From the NCBI GenBank assembly GCA_944337235.1, contig CALVLK010000008.1, forward strand, positions 1 to 52,485: a DNA stretch of 52,485 nucleotides, written 5' to 3'. Made by a program: the position numbers and the translations under genes. Positions 1 through 7,476 of the stretch are shown here, in pieces. The stretch's first letter is position 1, and the number at the start of each line of letters is the position of its first letter. The stretch comes from an uncultured Clostridia bacterium. GTDB taxonomy: Bacteria; Bacillota; Clostridia; Christensenellales; Borkfalkiaceae. The notes under the pieces were generated by a model. The model searched no databases and was not told the origin of the DNA. It worked only from the letters and a program-made list of their open reading frames with translations.

Positions 1-588
1 ATACAGAAAATCGTGCTTTACGACGACCGCTTTGAGATCTACTACAACTATCTGAATTATATGCCGCCGGCAGAGGACGATCCCGATAAAATCATTCGGG
101 AATTATCTTTAACGGGGTGTTCGGACACGTCACCCTTGTGTCCACCACCACAAGGGCACCGCTTTGGCGGTGCTTTTTTGGCGGTGGAGCTAAGGATGAG
201 AAAGCCTGCGGGTTCGCGGGAGGCGAAGCCGAAACTCTGCCGAGGGGTCCCCTTTCGGGGTATCGGCAGAATCCCCAAAAAATCCACTTTTCATCCCTCG
301 TTGTCCACCACCACAAGGGCACCGCTTTGGCGGTGCTTTTTTGGTGGTGGAGCTAAGGATGAGAAAGCCTGCGGGTTCGCGTGCCCACTCCTCGCCATAA
401 CCATTTTGAAATATGCTTGCTCCCTCTTGACAAAACGCCATGTCTTGTGCTATGATAAACATGAGGTACCGTTATGGATAAAGAGCAGATCTATCAGTTT
501 ATATCGGAACAGAAGACGGCATTCATTGCCTCGGTCGATGAACAGGGGTTCCCCGTCATCCGCGCGATGCTTGCGCCCAGAAAAATAG
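1..588 (+). CDS. C-terminal tail of a probable large serine recombinase (5' end outside window)
   Basis: The frame is open from base 1. The first 40 or so residues (IVLYDDRFEIYYNYL, then an acidic stretch and DKIIRELSL) resemble the extreme C-terminus of large serine recombinases of the resolvase/TnpX group, which excise or integrate mobile elements. No catalytic domain is visible because the 5' part lies outside the window. From about base 127 the reading frame runs into repeat DNA (140-381) and stays open to 588 without looking protein-like; it also overlaps the promoter and start of the next gene. I read this as a recombinase tail whose native stop was lost or displaced by repeat insertion. 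The recombinase call rests only on a short tail and is tentative. Confidence 0.4.
   Translation: MQKIVLYDDRFEIYYNYLNYMPPAEDDPDKIIRELSLTGCSDTSPLCPPPQGHRFGGAFLAVELRMRKPAGSREAKPKLCRGVPFRGIGRIPKKSTFHPSLSTTTRAPLWRCFFGGGAKDEKACGFACPLLAITILKYACSLLTKRHVLCYDKHEVPLWIKSRSISLYRNRRRHSLPRSMNRGSPSSARCLRPEK
140..218 (+). repeat. Copy 1 of a 79-bp nested hairpin/terminator repeat
   Basis: An outer stem (CCACCACC) encloses an inner perfect hairpin GCACCGC-TTTG-GCGGTGC followed by six T residues, so it can act as an intrinsic terminator on the plus strand. The right outer arm here is GGCGGTGG, one base different from copy 2. The same 79 bases recur at 303-381. Confidence 0.85.
236..270. repeat. Inverted repeat between the two 79-bp copies
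   Basis: Arms TCTGCCGA (236-243) and TCGGCAGA (263-270) flank an inner CCCC/GGGG pairing. It lacks a T-run, so it is probably part of the composite repeat rather than a terminator. Confidence 0.65.
303..381 (+). repeat. Copy 2 of the 79-bp nested hairpin/terminator repeat
   Basis: Nearly identical to 140-218, offset by 163 bases. The outer arms CCACCACC and GGTGGTGG pair perfectly here around the inner GCACCGC/GCGGTGC hairpin and T6 run. Confidence 0.85.
427..456 (+). promoter_or_regulatory. Sigma-A type promoter of the PNPOx-family gene
   Basis: TTGACA at 427-432 and TATGAT at 451-456 with an 18-bp spacer. The predicted transcript starts near 463, right at the GAGG (463-466) that serves as ribosome binding site for the ATG at 474, so the leader would be only about 10 bases. 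Confidence 0.7.
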
Positions 589-887
589 ACGGCAACGAAA
601 TTTATTTTTCCACCAACACGTCGTCAAATAAAATAAAACAGTACGCCGCAAACAACAAGGCCTGCGTCTACTTTTATCAGCGCGGCAGATTCAGGTATCG
701 GGGCGTCTCCATCATCGGGGAGATGGAAATCTGTACCGACCAACCGACGAAAGACATGATCTGGCGCCCCGGCGACGAAATGTTCTATCGGCAGGGCGTG
801 ACCGACCCCGATTATTGCGTTTTGAAATTCAAGGGCTGCGTCGCCGAATGCTACAGCGATTTAAAAACCGAGCGGGTCGAATTATAA
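474..887 (+). CDS. Pyridoxamine 5'-phosphate oxidase family protein
   Basis: A 137-residue single-domain protein of the split-barrel FMN-binding PNPOx-like fold, cytoplasmic, with no signal or membrane segment. The N-terminal part reads as the usual barrel entry (TAFIASVDEQGFPVIRAM), then an IYFSTNTSSNKIKQ segment typical of the phosphate-contacting strand and turn, and a VSIIGEMEI strand. Such small proteins bind FMN, F420 or heme; true vitamin B6 synthesis cannot be claimed from this short form. It has its own consensus promoter and is followed by a terminator shared with convergent recG, so it is monocistronic. It lies between mobile-element debris and the housekeeping block. Confidence 0.85.
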   Translation: MDKEQIYQFISEQKTAFIASVDEQGFPVIRAMLAPRKIDGNEIYFSTNTSSNKIKQYAANNKACVYFYQRGRFRYRGVSIIGEMEICTDQPTKDMIWRPGDEMFYRQGVTDPDYCVLKFKGCVAECYSDLKTERVEL

Positions 888-920
888 CATTCCCTGCGCG
901 CTCAGATGACGATAAAGCTT

Positions 921-957
921 GGCCCGGAGACAGAGTTCTGCCTCCGGGCCAATTTGT
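921..957. terminator. Bidirectional terminator between PNPOx gene and recG
   Basis: Arms GGCCCGGAG (921-929) and CTCCGGGCC (942-950), plus paired CAGA/TCTG at the loop, followed on the plus strand by AATTTGTTT. It lies between two convergent stop codons (887 and 978). Confidence 0.8.
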
Positions 958-977
958 TTCAAAGAGATGCACCGCAT

Positions 978-2981
978 TCAGTTCATGACGACGTCCTTCA
1001 GACCTTCGTACTTTTGGCGGGCGGCGCGTTGGATCGCCTCAAAATTCAGACGGCGCTCGAATGCCTCGTCCGAGATGCGCTTGGCGGCAAAGATGACCTC
1101 GGTAGAGTAGTGAAGATTGTTGATATCGCGCAGGAACTTGCCGCTCTGCCTGGTTCCGAAGAAATCGCCGCTGCCGCGCAGTTCCAGATCCTTCTCTGCA
1201 AGGCGGAATCCGTCGTCCGTATTCTTTAAGATATTCAGCCGCTCCAGCGCCTCCTCGCTCTCGGTGCCGGCAAGCAAAAAGCAGTAGCTCTTATCCGCGC
1301 CCCTGCCCACGCGTCCGCGCAATTGGTGCAGCTGCGAAAGGCCGAAGCGCTCGGCGTTGTAGATGACCATGACGGTCGCCGCGGGGACGTCCACGCCGAC
1401 CTCGATGACCGTCGTCGAGACCAGGCAGTCGTACGCGCCCGCCTTGAACGCAGACATGACCTCCGTCTTTTCCCGCTCCTTCATGCGGCCGTGCAAGAGG
1501 CTGAAACGCACCCCGGGAAGCCTGCCGCGCAGCTCGTCGTAAAGCTCCGTCACCGACATGACCTCGCCCTCGTCATCGTCGATCTTGGGGCAGACAAAAT
1601 ACGCCTGCCGCCCCGCGCGCGCCTCCGCGGCGATCCAGAGGAGCATATCGTCGTACTTATATGTGGGAATGATGGATGTGGAGATCTTCTGCCGCTCCCG
1701 CGGCTTGTCGGGGATGGTGGTCACGTCGAGATCGCCGTAGAAGATGAGCGACAGCGTGCGCGGAATGGGCGTCGCCGACATGACGAGGATATCCGGGCTG
1801 TCCCCCTTCTCCCCCAGCGCGCTGCGCTGCGCCACGCCGAAGCGGTGCTGTTCGTCGCATACGCAGAACGCAAGGCGCGCAAACTGCACGTCCGCCTGCA
1901 ACACGGCGTGCGTGCCGCAGAGGATATCGATCTCCCCTGCCCTGAGTGCCGCCTTGATCTCCCGCTTCTCCTTTGCCGTACAGCCGCCCGCAAGGTAGCC
2001 CACGCGGTATTCGGGGAACATCTTGCGCAGCAGCGCGTCGTTCTGTGCGGCAAGCACCTCGGTCGGGGAGAGATACACCGCCTGATAGCCGCTCTTCACC
2101 GCCATATAGATGCCCGTGAGCGCCACGGCCGTCTTGCCGCTGCCGACATCCCCCTGCAGCAGACGGTTCATGCGCACGGGCGAGGTGACATTGCGGTATA
2201 TCTGATCGACGGCGGCCTGCTGCCCCGCCGTGAAGGCAAAGCCGAAGCGCGCCTCAAAGGCCGCCACTTCCGCTTCCGTCACGGAATAACGGTTGAGCCT
2301 GGCCTCATTCCGATCTCCCTTGATCAGTTTGAACGCCGAAATGAGGGTAAAATACTCCTCCAGGGCGATGCGCTCGGACGCCTCGGAGAGCTCCTGCTGC
2401 GTCTTGGGGGCATGTACGGAAAGATAGGCCTCCCGCAGTGGCGGAATGGCGTACTTGCGGCAAAGCTCCTCGGGTATGACCGAAGTCAATCGCTCCGCCC
2501 GCAGCGCCGCCTGCACGCTGTCGCGCATGACGCGTTGTGTGAGCGAGCCCTTGAGCGAATATACGGGCACAAGCCCCTTCAGGCGCGCATTGCGGTCGAG
2601 CGGCTCGAATGAGGGATTGATGAGCGACACCTGCCCATAACGGTTCTGTATCCTGCCGTAGAAGAGGTATTCCCCCTCTTTCAGCCTGCCCGCGAGATAG
2701 GGCATGTTGAACCAGACTGCGCAAAATACATCGCCGTCCTGTTCCAGCCAGGCGCGCAGATACTTCACGCGCCCCGTATAGCGCAGCGGCTCGACATGGG
2801 TGAGGCGGCAGGCAATGAGCGCGCTGTCGCCGTTGAGCACGTCGCGCGCAAACACGCGGTTGGTCATATCGAGATAGGCGCGCGGGAAACAGCGCACGAG
2901 CCCCGCCGTATCGGTGACGCCGAGCTTTGCAAAATCCTTGGCACGTTTTTCGTTGATGCCGCGCAGTGCGGTCAGCTCCAT
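978..2981 (-). CDS. recG: ATP-dependent DNA helicase RecG
   Basis: Branch-migration helicase that remodels stalled forks and Holliday junctions. The 667-residue product has the family layout: an N-terminal wedge/OB domain, then the helicase core with Walker A GDVGSGKT (about residue 275), the DEQHRFG form of the DExH box, SATPIPRT motif III, and QLRGRVGRG motif VI near the C-terminus. I chose the ATG at 2981 (protein begins MELTALRGIN) because AGGGGGCGG precedes it and the family starts there. An upstream in-frame ATG at 3026 would put a terminator hairpin inside the coding region. It follows fakA as in B. subtilis. Confidence 0.96.
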   Translation of the reverse strand: MELTALRGINEKRAKDFAKLGVTDTAGLVRCFPRAYLDMTNRVFARDVLNGDSALIACRLTHVEPLRYTGRVKYLRAWLEQDGDVFCAVWFNMPYLAGRLKEGEYLFYGRIQNRYGQVSLINPSFEPLDRNARLKGLVPVYSLKGSLTQRVMRDSVQAALRAERLTSVIPEELCRKYAIPPLREAYLSVHAPKTQQELSEASERIALEEYFTLISAFKLIKGDRNEARLNRYSVTEAEVAAFEARFGFAFTAGQQAAVDQIYRNVTSPVRMNRLLQGDVGSGKTAVALTGIYMAVKSGYQAVYLSPTEVLAAQNDALLRKMFPEYRVGYLAGGCTAKEKREIKAALRAGEIDILCGTHAVLQADVQFARLAFCVCDEQHRFGVAQRSALGEKGDSPDILVMSATPIPRTLSLIFYGDLDVTTIPDKPRERQKISTSIIPTYKYDDMLLWIAAEARAGRQAYFVCPKIDDDEGEVMSVTELYDELRGRLPGVRFSLLHGRMKEREKTEVMSAFKAGAYDCLVSTTVIEVGVDVPAATVMVIYNAERFGLSQLHQLRGRVGRGADKSYCFLLAGTESEEALERLNILKNTDDGFRLAEKDLELRGSGDFFGTRQSGKFLRDINNLHYSTEVIFAAKRISDEAFERRLNFEAIQRAARQKYEGLKDVVMN

Positions 2982-2996
2982 GGTCCGCCCCCTATG

Positions 2997-3022
2997 AAAA
3001 AAGCGCGTTTCACGCGCCTTTT
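2997..3022 (-). terminator. Intrinsic terminator between fakA and recG
   Basis: Minus-strand stem GCGCGT/ACGCGC with loop GAA and a T6 run (2997-3002). It ends about 15 bases upstream of the recG start, so recG expression from the fakA transcript would need read-through. Confidence 0.75.
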
Positions 3023-3078
3023 TCATTTATTTATAGATTGTTGTCTAACAGCAAAATGTTTTCTCAAGGGAAGTGCTC

Positions 3079-4731
3079 TCACTCCAACGAGAGCAGGTAG
3101 TAATAGACAGGCTGCCCGCCGAAGTGGTAATCCACATCGCAGTCGGGGAATGCCTCCTGCACCTTTTTGGCAAGCGCCGCGGCATCTTCCTCCGTGACGC
3201 CCTCGCCGTAGTACAGCGTAATGATCTGGTGAAAATCCTCTTTCAGCTTGTCGATCAGGCGCAAGACCGTCTCGTCGATCGAATTGCTCTTGGCAAGGAT
3301 CTTTTTGTCGTCGAGGCCGATGATGTCGCCTTCGACGATATCGAATCCGTTCACGCTCGTCGTGCGTACCGCGTGGGTCACCTGCCCCGCTTTGACGTTG
3401 TCGAGCGCATGGATCATATTTGTCTTATTCTCTTCCAGACTGGCTTCGGGATTGAAGGCGAGCGCCGCCGCGAATCCCTGCGGGACATTCTTGGTGGGAA
3501 TGACGTGGATGGTACGGTTATCGACCAGCGCCTTTGCCTGTTCCGCCGCAAGAATGATGTTCTTGTTGTTGGGGAATACGAACACATTGTCCGCATTGAT
3601 CTTCTGCACCGCCGTTGCAATGTCGGAGGCGGAGGGGTTCATCGTCTGCCCGCCCTCGATGATGCGGTCGACAAAGAGATCTTTGAAGATATCGCCGATG
3701 CCCTCGCCCACACATACGGCAAGCATACCCTGATCCTTCTTTTCTGCCTCGCGCTTTGCCCTGAGCGCACGGTTCTGTTCGAGCATGTTCTCAACCTTGG
3801 GCCGGTCGAGTTCCCCCAACTCCAACGCATAGGTGAGCGCGATGCCCGGGCAATTCGTATGCACATGCACCTTGACCATTTCAAGATCGCCGATGCAGAT
3901 GACGCTGTCGCCGATGCCCATCAGATTTTCGCGCAGCTTATCGATATCGGCAAGCGTGGTGCTCTTCTTTAAGTTGATGATGAAAAATTCGGTACAATAG
4001 GCAAACTGGATCTCGCCCAGATCCATATTGATGATGTCGGAATTGTCGCCGAACTCCATATCGGCGGCATTGGCGGCATTGGCTGCCTCCGTCTGCACCT
4101 CAGAGATGATCTCATCCCCCATCAGCGCCGCCTGGAAGCCGCGCATGATGGTCATAAGGCCCACGCCGCCCGAATCGACGACGCCCGCCTTCTTCAATAC
4201 GGGAAGCAATTCCGGCGTCTTGGCAAGCGCCGCGTCGCCCTCTTCGATGATGGCGGGCAGGAAGGTTTCAAAGTCTCGGTACTTGCTCGCGTTCTTGGTG
4301 GCAAACTCGCTCATCATGCGTACGACGGTGAGGATCGTACCCTCCTTGGGGATGGAGACGGCACTGTAGGCGACCTTTGTCCCCGACTCCAGCGCCTTGG
4401 CAAACGTCTTGGTGTCGACCTCTGGTTTGCTCACGCGCAGCACCTGGCAGATGCCGCGGAAGATCTGCGAGAGGATGACGCCCGAATTACCGCGCGCCCC
4501 CTTGAGCGCCCCCTTGGAGATGCAGTCGCATACCGCCATGAAGCTGTCGGATGTCGTTCCCGCCAGCTCCTTCACGGCAGACTGCATGGTGAGGGACATA
4601 TTCGTGCCCGTGTCGCCGTCCGGAACGGGGAACACGTTCAGGGAATCGACCTTGGCACGGTTATTATCCAGCATTTTTGCGCCGACCAGAACCATCTTGC
4701 GGAAGGTCGCGCAATTGATCGTTTTCTGCAT
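3079..4731 (-). CDS. fakA: Dak-domain fatty acid kinase catalytic subunit FakA (YloV)
   Basis: A 550-residue YloV/FakA homologue. The N-terminal DhaL-type ATP-binding domain carries NVFPVPDGDTGTNM (about residues 30-43), whose aspartates bind magnesium-ATP, and GARGNSGVILSQ (about residues 78-89). The C-terminal half corresponds to the FakB-interacting domains. FakA phosphorylates fatty acids carried by FakB (DegV-family) proteins so that exogenous fatty acids enter phospholipid synthesis. No FakB gene lies in the window. The start has AAGGAG upstream. It follows asp23 by 44 bases and precedes recG, exactly the yloU-yloV-recG neighbourhood of Bacilli, and probably shares the asp23 promoter. 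Confidence 0.93.
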   Translation of the reverse strand: MQKTINCATFRKMVLVGAKMLDNNRAKVDSLNVFPVPDGDTGTNMSLTMQSAVKELAGTTSDSFMAVCDCISKGALKGARGNSGVILSQIFRGICQVLRVSKPEVDTKTFAKALESGTKVAYSAVSIPKEGTILTVVRMMSEFATKNASKYRDFETFLPAIIEEGDAALAKTPELLPVLKKAGVVDSGGVGLMTIMRGFQAALMGDEIISEVQTEAANAANAADMEFGDNSDIINMDLGEIQFAYCTEFFIINLKKSTTLADIDKLRENLMGIGDSVICIGDLEMVKVHVHTNCPGIALTYALELGELDRPKVENMLEQNRALRAKREAEKKDQGMLAVCVGEGIGDIFKDLFVDRIIEGGQTMNPSASDIATAVQKINADNVFVFPNNKNIILAAEQAKALVDNRTIHVIPTKNVPQGFAAALAFNPEASLEENKTNMIHALDNVKAGQVTHAVRTTSVNGFDIVEGDIIGLDDKKILAKSNSIDETVLRLIDKLKEDFHQIITLYYGEGVTEEDAAALAKKVQEAFPDCDVDYHFGGQPVYYYLLSLE

Positions 4732-4775
4732 GAGAAACTCCTTAAATTTTATAAAATAAGGATGTGTGGAACTGT

Positions 4776-5126
4776 TTACAACTTCAGGCCCATGACGTTG
4801 ACGTTGACGGTGTCGACGATCATGCCCGTAAACTTTTCCACCTTGTACTTGATGGACTCTTTCAGCGATTCTGCGACCGCCTCGATGGAGACCCCGTATT
4901 TGATCAGTACATAGATGTCAATGAAAATTCGATTGCCGGACGTCGTCACTTTGACGCCTTTTCCGCCCGCGTCCTTGCCGAGCAGTTCCGCAAGCGTCTC
5001 CGTAAAACGGCGCGCGACGGTATCCACAATGCCATAGCTCTCCATTGCGGCCTGGGCGGCTACCTTTGCGATCGCCAGATCGGATATCGAAATTTTTCCG
5101 TATGCATTGCTCGTGCTGACAGACAT
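4776..5126 (-). CDS. Asp23/Gls24 family envelope stress protein (YloU)
   Basis: A 116-residue Asp23/Gls24 protein, the YloU homologue upstream of fakA. Features are the short N-terminal GKISISDLAIAKVAAQAA segment, a GVKVTTSGNRIFIDIYVLIKYG strand region and the C-terminal NVNVMGLKL ending. Members form small scaffold proteins, sometimes anchored at the membrane by partners; this one has no membrane segment of its own. A GGAGAG ribosome binding site precedes the ATG. It is the first gene of the asp23-fakA(-recG) unit and is divergent from rpmB. Confidence 0.93.
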   Translation of the reverse strand: MSVSTSNAYGKISISDLAIAKVAAQAAMESYGIVDTVARRFTETLAELLGKDAGGKGVKVTTSGNRIFIDIYVLIKYGVSIEAVAESLKESIKYKVEKFTGMIVDTVNVNVMGLKL

Positions 5127-5153
5127 AACTCTCTCCTATTCCATAGCCCTTCT

Positions 5154-5182
5154 ATTCTACCCCATTATTTGCTATTTTGCAA
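5154..5182 (-). promoter_or_regulatory. Promoter of asp23-fakA
   Basis: Reading the minus strand, TTGCAA (5182-5177), a 17-bp spacer and TAGAAT (5159-5154), ending 27 bases before the asp23 start. Confidence 0.65.
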
Positions 5183-5242
5183 GCGAAATTAGAAATTTTT
5201 TCGGAAAAAAGAATTTTTTCCGCAATAGAAGTGCTTTTTTAA

Positions 5243-5271
5243 TTGCTTTTTTTTTGAGGAAATGATATGAT
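5243..5271 (+). promoter_or_regulatory. Candidate promoter of rpmB
   Basis: TTGCTT at 5243-5248, a 17-bp T-rich spacer and TATGAT at 5266-5271. The surrounding DNA is strongly AT-rich compared with its neighbours, as expected for a strong promoter region. Confidence 0.5.
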
Positions 5272-5337
5272 AATAAAGCTTTGCGCACCTATGATGCGCG
5301 GCGATTGATGCGGAAATTCCCATTCGGAGGTGGAAAT

Positions 5338-5526
5338 ATGTCGAGAGTGTGCAGTATCTGCGGGAAAGGCCCGGCGGCAGGAAACAACGTCAGTCACTCC
5401 AACCGCAAGACGAAGCGTACCTTCCAGGCGAATGTGCAGAAGGTCACATATGCCAAGGACGGAAAGGTCGTCACCGATTACGTTTGCGCAAGATGCCTCA
5501 AAAGCAACAAAGTGGAGCGCGTATAA
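5338..5526 (+). CDS. rpmB: 50S ribosomal protein L28
   Basis: A 62-residue L28. The start [16 protein letters not shown] and the C-terminal [14 protein letters not shown] give two CxxC pairs, i.e. the zinc-binding form. The ATG at 5338 is chosen because GGAGG (5326-5330) sits 7 bases upstream and the family begins here; an in-frame TTG at 5281 would add 19 residues with no homology. The gene points away from asp23, as in B. subtilis, and is followed by its own terminator. Confidence 0.97.
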   Translation: MSRVCSICGKGPAAGNNVSHSNRKTKRTFQANVQKVTYAKDGKVVTDYVCARCLKSNKVERV

Positions 5527-5554
5527 CAACTTTGGCCCTACGGGCCGGATCAAA

Positions 5555-5578
5555 GACAGGCAATATCCTGTCTTTTTT
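5555..5578 (+). terminator. Intrinsic terminator of rpmB
   Basis: Stem GACAGG/CCTGTC with loop CAATAT and a T6 run, preceded by a smaller GGCCC/GGGCC hairpin at 5533-5545. It ends 15 bases before the next ATG. Confidence 0.85.
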
Positions 5579-5593
5579 ATTTTTCGCCTAACC

Positions 5594-6505
5594 ATGACAG
5601 ACAACATCATTCAGATCGACCATCTCTATAAGAGCTACGGCAGCGTCCGCGCCGTGCAGGATATCAGCTTCTGCGTAAAGCGGGGCGAACTTTTCGCCTT
5701 CCTCGGCATCAACGGTGCGGGCAAGTCCACGACCATCCATATCCTGTGCGGGCAGCTCGCACAGGACAGCGGCACGGTACTTATCGACGGAAAGGACATT
5801 GCGCATGACCGCAAGGAGATCCTGCGCACGCTTGGCGTCGTATTCCAGAACTCCGTGCTCGACGCCGCCCTCACCGTGCGCGACAACTTGAAGAGCAGAG
5901 CCGCCCTCTACGGCCTGTCCGGAAAGGCATTTCAGGCCCGGCTTGACGAGCTGAAAGAGACGCTCGACTTTGCCGACCTACTCGACCGGCCGCTCGTGCG
6001 GCTTTCCGGCGGGCAGCGGCGGCGCATCGACATTGCACGCGCGCTGCTCTCGCGCCCGCACATCCTCATCCTCGACGAGCCAACGACGGGCCTCGACCCG
6101 CAGACGCGCAAGATGCTGTGGGGGGTCGTTTCGCGCCTGCGCAAGGAGGAGGGCATGACCGTGTTCCTCACCACCCACTACATGGAGGAGGCGGCAGACG
6201 CCGACTATGTGGTGCTCATCGACGCGGGCAAGATCGTTGCGAAGGGCACACCGCTCGAGCTGAAAAACAGCTATGCGGGGGACTATGTCACGCTGTATCA
6301 CGCCGACGAGGAGAAGGTGCGCGCGCTCGGGGTGCCCTATGAGCGCATCCGCGACGCCCTGCGGCTTTCGCTGCGCAATACGGAAGAGGCGACGCAGCTC
6401 ATCCTGTCTCACCCCGACCTCTTTCGCGACTACGAGATCACCAAGGGCAAACTGGACGACGTATTCCTTGCCGTGACAGGGAAGCGGCTGGAGGAGAGAA
6501 CATGA
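5594..6505 (+). CDS. ABC-2 type exporter, ATP-binding protein
   Basis: A 303-residue nucleotide-binding subunit. It has Walker A GINGAGKSTT (about residues 38-47), the Q-loop region VVFQNS, signature LSGGQRRR and Walker B LILDEPTTGLDP, followed by a C-terminal extension typical of drug/antibiotic or lipid exporters of the CcmA/DrrA type. It powers the permease encoded immediately downstream, with which it overlaps by the four bases ATGA. The ATG at 5594 is the only Met consistent with the family N-terminus (IIQIDHLYKSYG). No clear ribosome binding site or promoter is visible between the rpmB terminator and this start, so expression may depend on read-through from rpmB. The substrate cannot be told. 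Confidence 0.92.
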   Translation: MTDNIIQIDHLYKSYGSVRAVQDISFCVKRGELFAFLGINGAGKSTTIHILCGQLAQDSGTVLIDGKDIAHDRKEILRTLGVVFQNSVLDAALTVRDNLKSRAALYGLSGKAFQARLDELKETLDFADLLDRPLVRLSGGQRRRIDIARALLSRPHILILDEPTTGLDPQTRKMLWGVVSRLRKEEGMTVFLTTHYMEEAADADYVVLIDAGKIVAKGTPLELKNSYAGDYVTLYHADEEKVRALGVPYERIRDALRLSLRNTEEATQLILSHPDLFRDYEITKGKLDDVFLAVTGKRLEERT

Positions 6506-7398
6506 CGGCATTTTTATCGCTCACGGAGCGCAATCTCAAACTCTTTTTCCGCGACAAGGGGATGTTCTTCACCGCGCTGATCACCCCTGCCGTCCTTTTA
6601 GGACTGTATGTCGCCTTTCTGGGAGACGTATATCACGAGATCTTCCTCTCCAGCCTTCCGGAGGGGCTGGAGCTGCCGCAAAAGCTGCTCGACGGGCTTG
6701 TGGGCGGGCAGCTTGTCTCCTCCATCCTCTCGGTATCCTGCGTAACCGTCGCCTTCTGCGCGAACTTCCTTATGGTGCAGGACAGGGTGACGGGCAGCAT
6801 ACGCGATCTGCGCCTCTCCCCCGTCTCGCCGCACGTCGTGAGCGCGGCGTACTTCCTGGCGGCATACCTCACGACGCTGATCATATGCACCGCCGCCATG
6901 GCGGTCTGCCTGATCTACCTTGCGATCGTGGGCTGGTACCTGACGGCGGCGGACATCCTGCTCATGTTTGCGGATATCCTGCTGCTCTCGCTGTTCGGCA
7001 CGGTGCTCTCCTCCATCATCAATTTCTTCCTGCGCTCGCAGGGGCAGATCTCCGCCGTGGGCACCATCATCAGCGCAGGTTACGGCTTTCTGTGCGGCGC
7101 ATACATGCCCATCTCCTCTTTGAGCGAGGGGCTGCGCAACGTCATCTCCTGCCTGCCGGGAACATATGGCAACTCCCTTCTGCGCAACCATGCCATGCGC
7201 TCCGCGTTCGACGCGCTCGCCGCAGAGGGTGTTCCGCAGCCGCTGGTGGAGGGATTGATGGAGGGCATGGACTGTACCCTCTCCTTCTTCGGGCATGCCG
7301 TGAGCATTCCCGTGATGTATGCGGTGCTGTGCGCCGCGATCGCCCTGCTGATCGGCGTCTATGTGCTGCTCGTGGCGCTACTTCAGAAGAAAAAATAG
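6502..7398 (+). CDS. ABC-2 type exporter, permease protein
   Basis: A 298-residue integral membrane subunit of the ABC-2 class with about six hydrophobic segments. The first follows LFFRDKGMFFTALITPAVLLG, and the last spans the C-terminal PVMYAVLCAAIALLIGVYVLLVA region. It contains the ABC-2 signature-like stretch around GFLCGAYMPISSL. It pairs with the upstream ATPase (ATGA overlap, GGAGAG ribosome binding site inside the ATPase gene) to form an exporter of unknown substrate. A strong terminator follows the stop. Confidence 0.9.
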   Translation: MTAFLSLTERNLKLFFRDKGMFFTALITPAVLLGLYVAFLGDVYHEIFLSSLPEGLELPQKLLDGLVGGQLVSSILSVSCVTVAFCANFLMVQDRVTGSIRDLRLSPVSPHVVSAAYFLAAYLTTLIICTAAMAVCLIYLAIVGWYLTAADILLMFADILLLSLFGTVLSSIINFFLRSQGQISAVGTIISAGYGFLCGAYMPISSLSEGLRNVISCLPGTYGNSLLRNHAMRSAFDALAAEGVPQPLVEGLMEGMDCTLSFFGHAVSIPVMYAVLCAAIALLIGVYVLLVALLQKKK

Positions 7399-7410
7399 AG
7401 ATCATATGCC

Positions 7411-7447
7411 GCGCGGCGGGACAAACGACTCCCGCTGCGCGTTTTTT
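7411..7447 (+). terminator. Intrinsic terminator after the ABC-2 exporter
   Basis: Arms GCGCGGCGGG and CCCGCTGCGC (one G-T pair) around a 10-base loop, then a T6 run. It lies 30 bases before the next gene's start. Confidence 0.85.
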
Positions 7448-7476
7448 ATTATAGAGAGATTCAAAGGAGGTTCCCT

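Noticed and set aside
140-381. Two spaced 79-bp direct repeats as a possible CRISPR array
   Set aside because: Only two long copies with internal hairpin and T-run, no spacer pattern and no cas genes.
117-462. Several 76-90 codon frames on both strands in the left-edge repeats
   Set aside because: They arise from the duplicated 79-bp hairpin unit and carry no ribosome binding sites.
1323-2612. 429-codon plus-strand frame inside recG
   Set aside because: Antisense to RecG helicase motifs; arginine/histidine-rich composition typical of a shadow frame.
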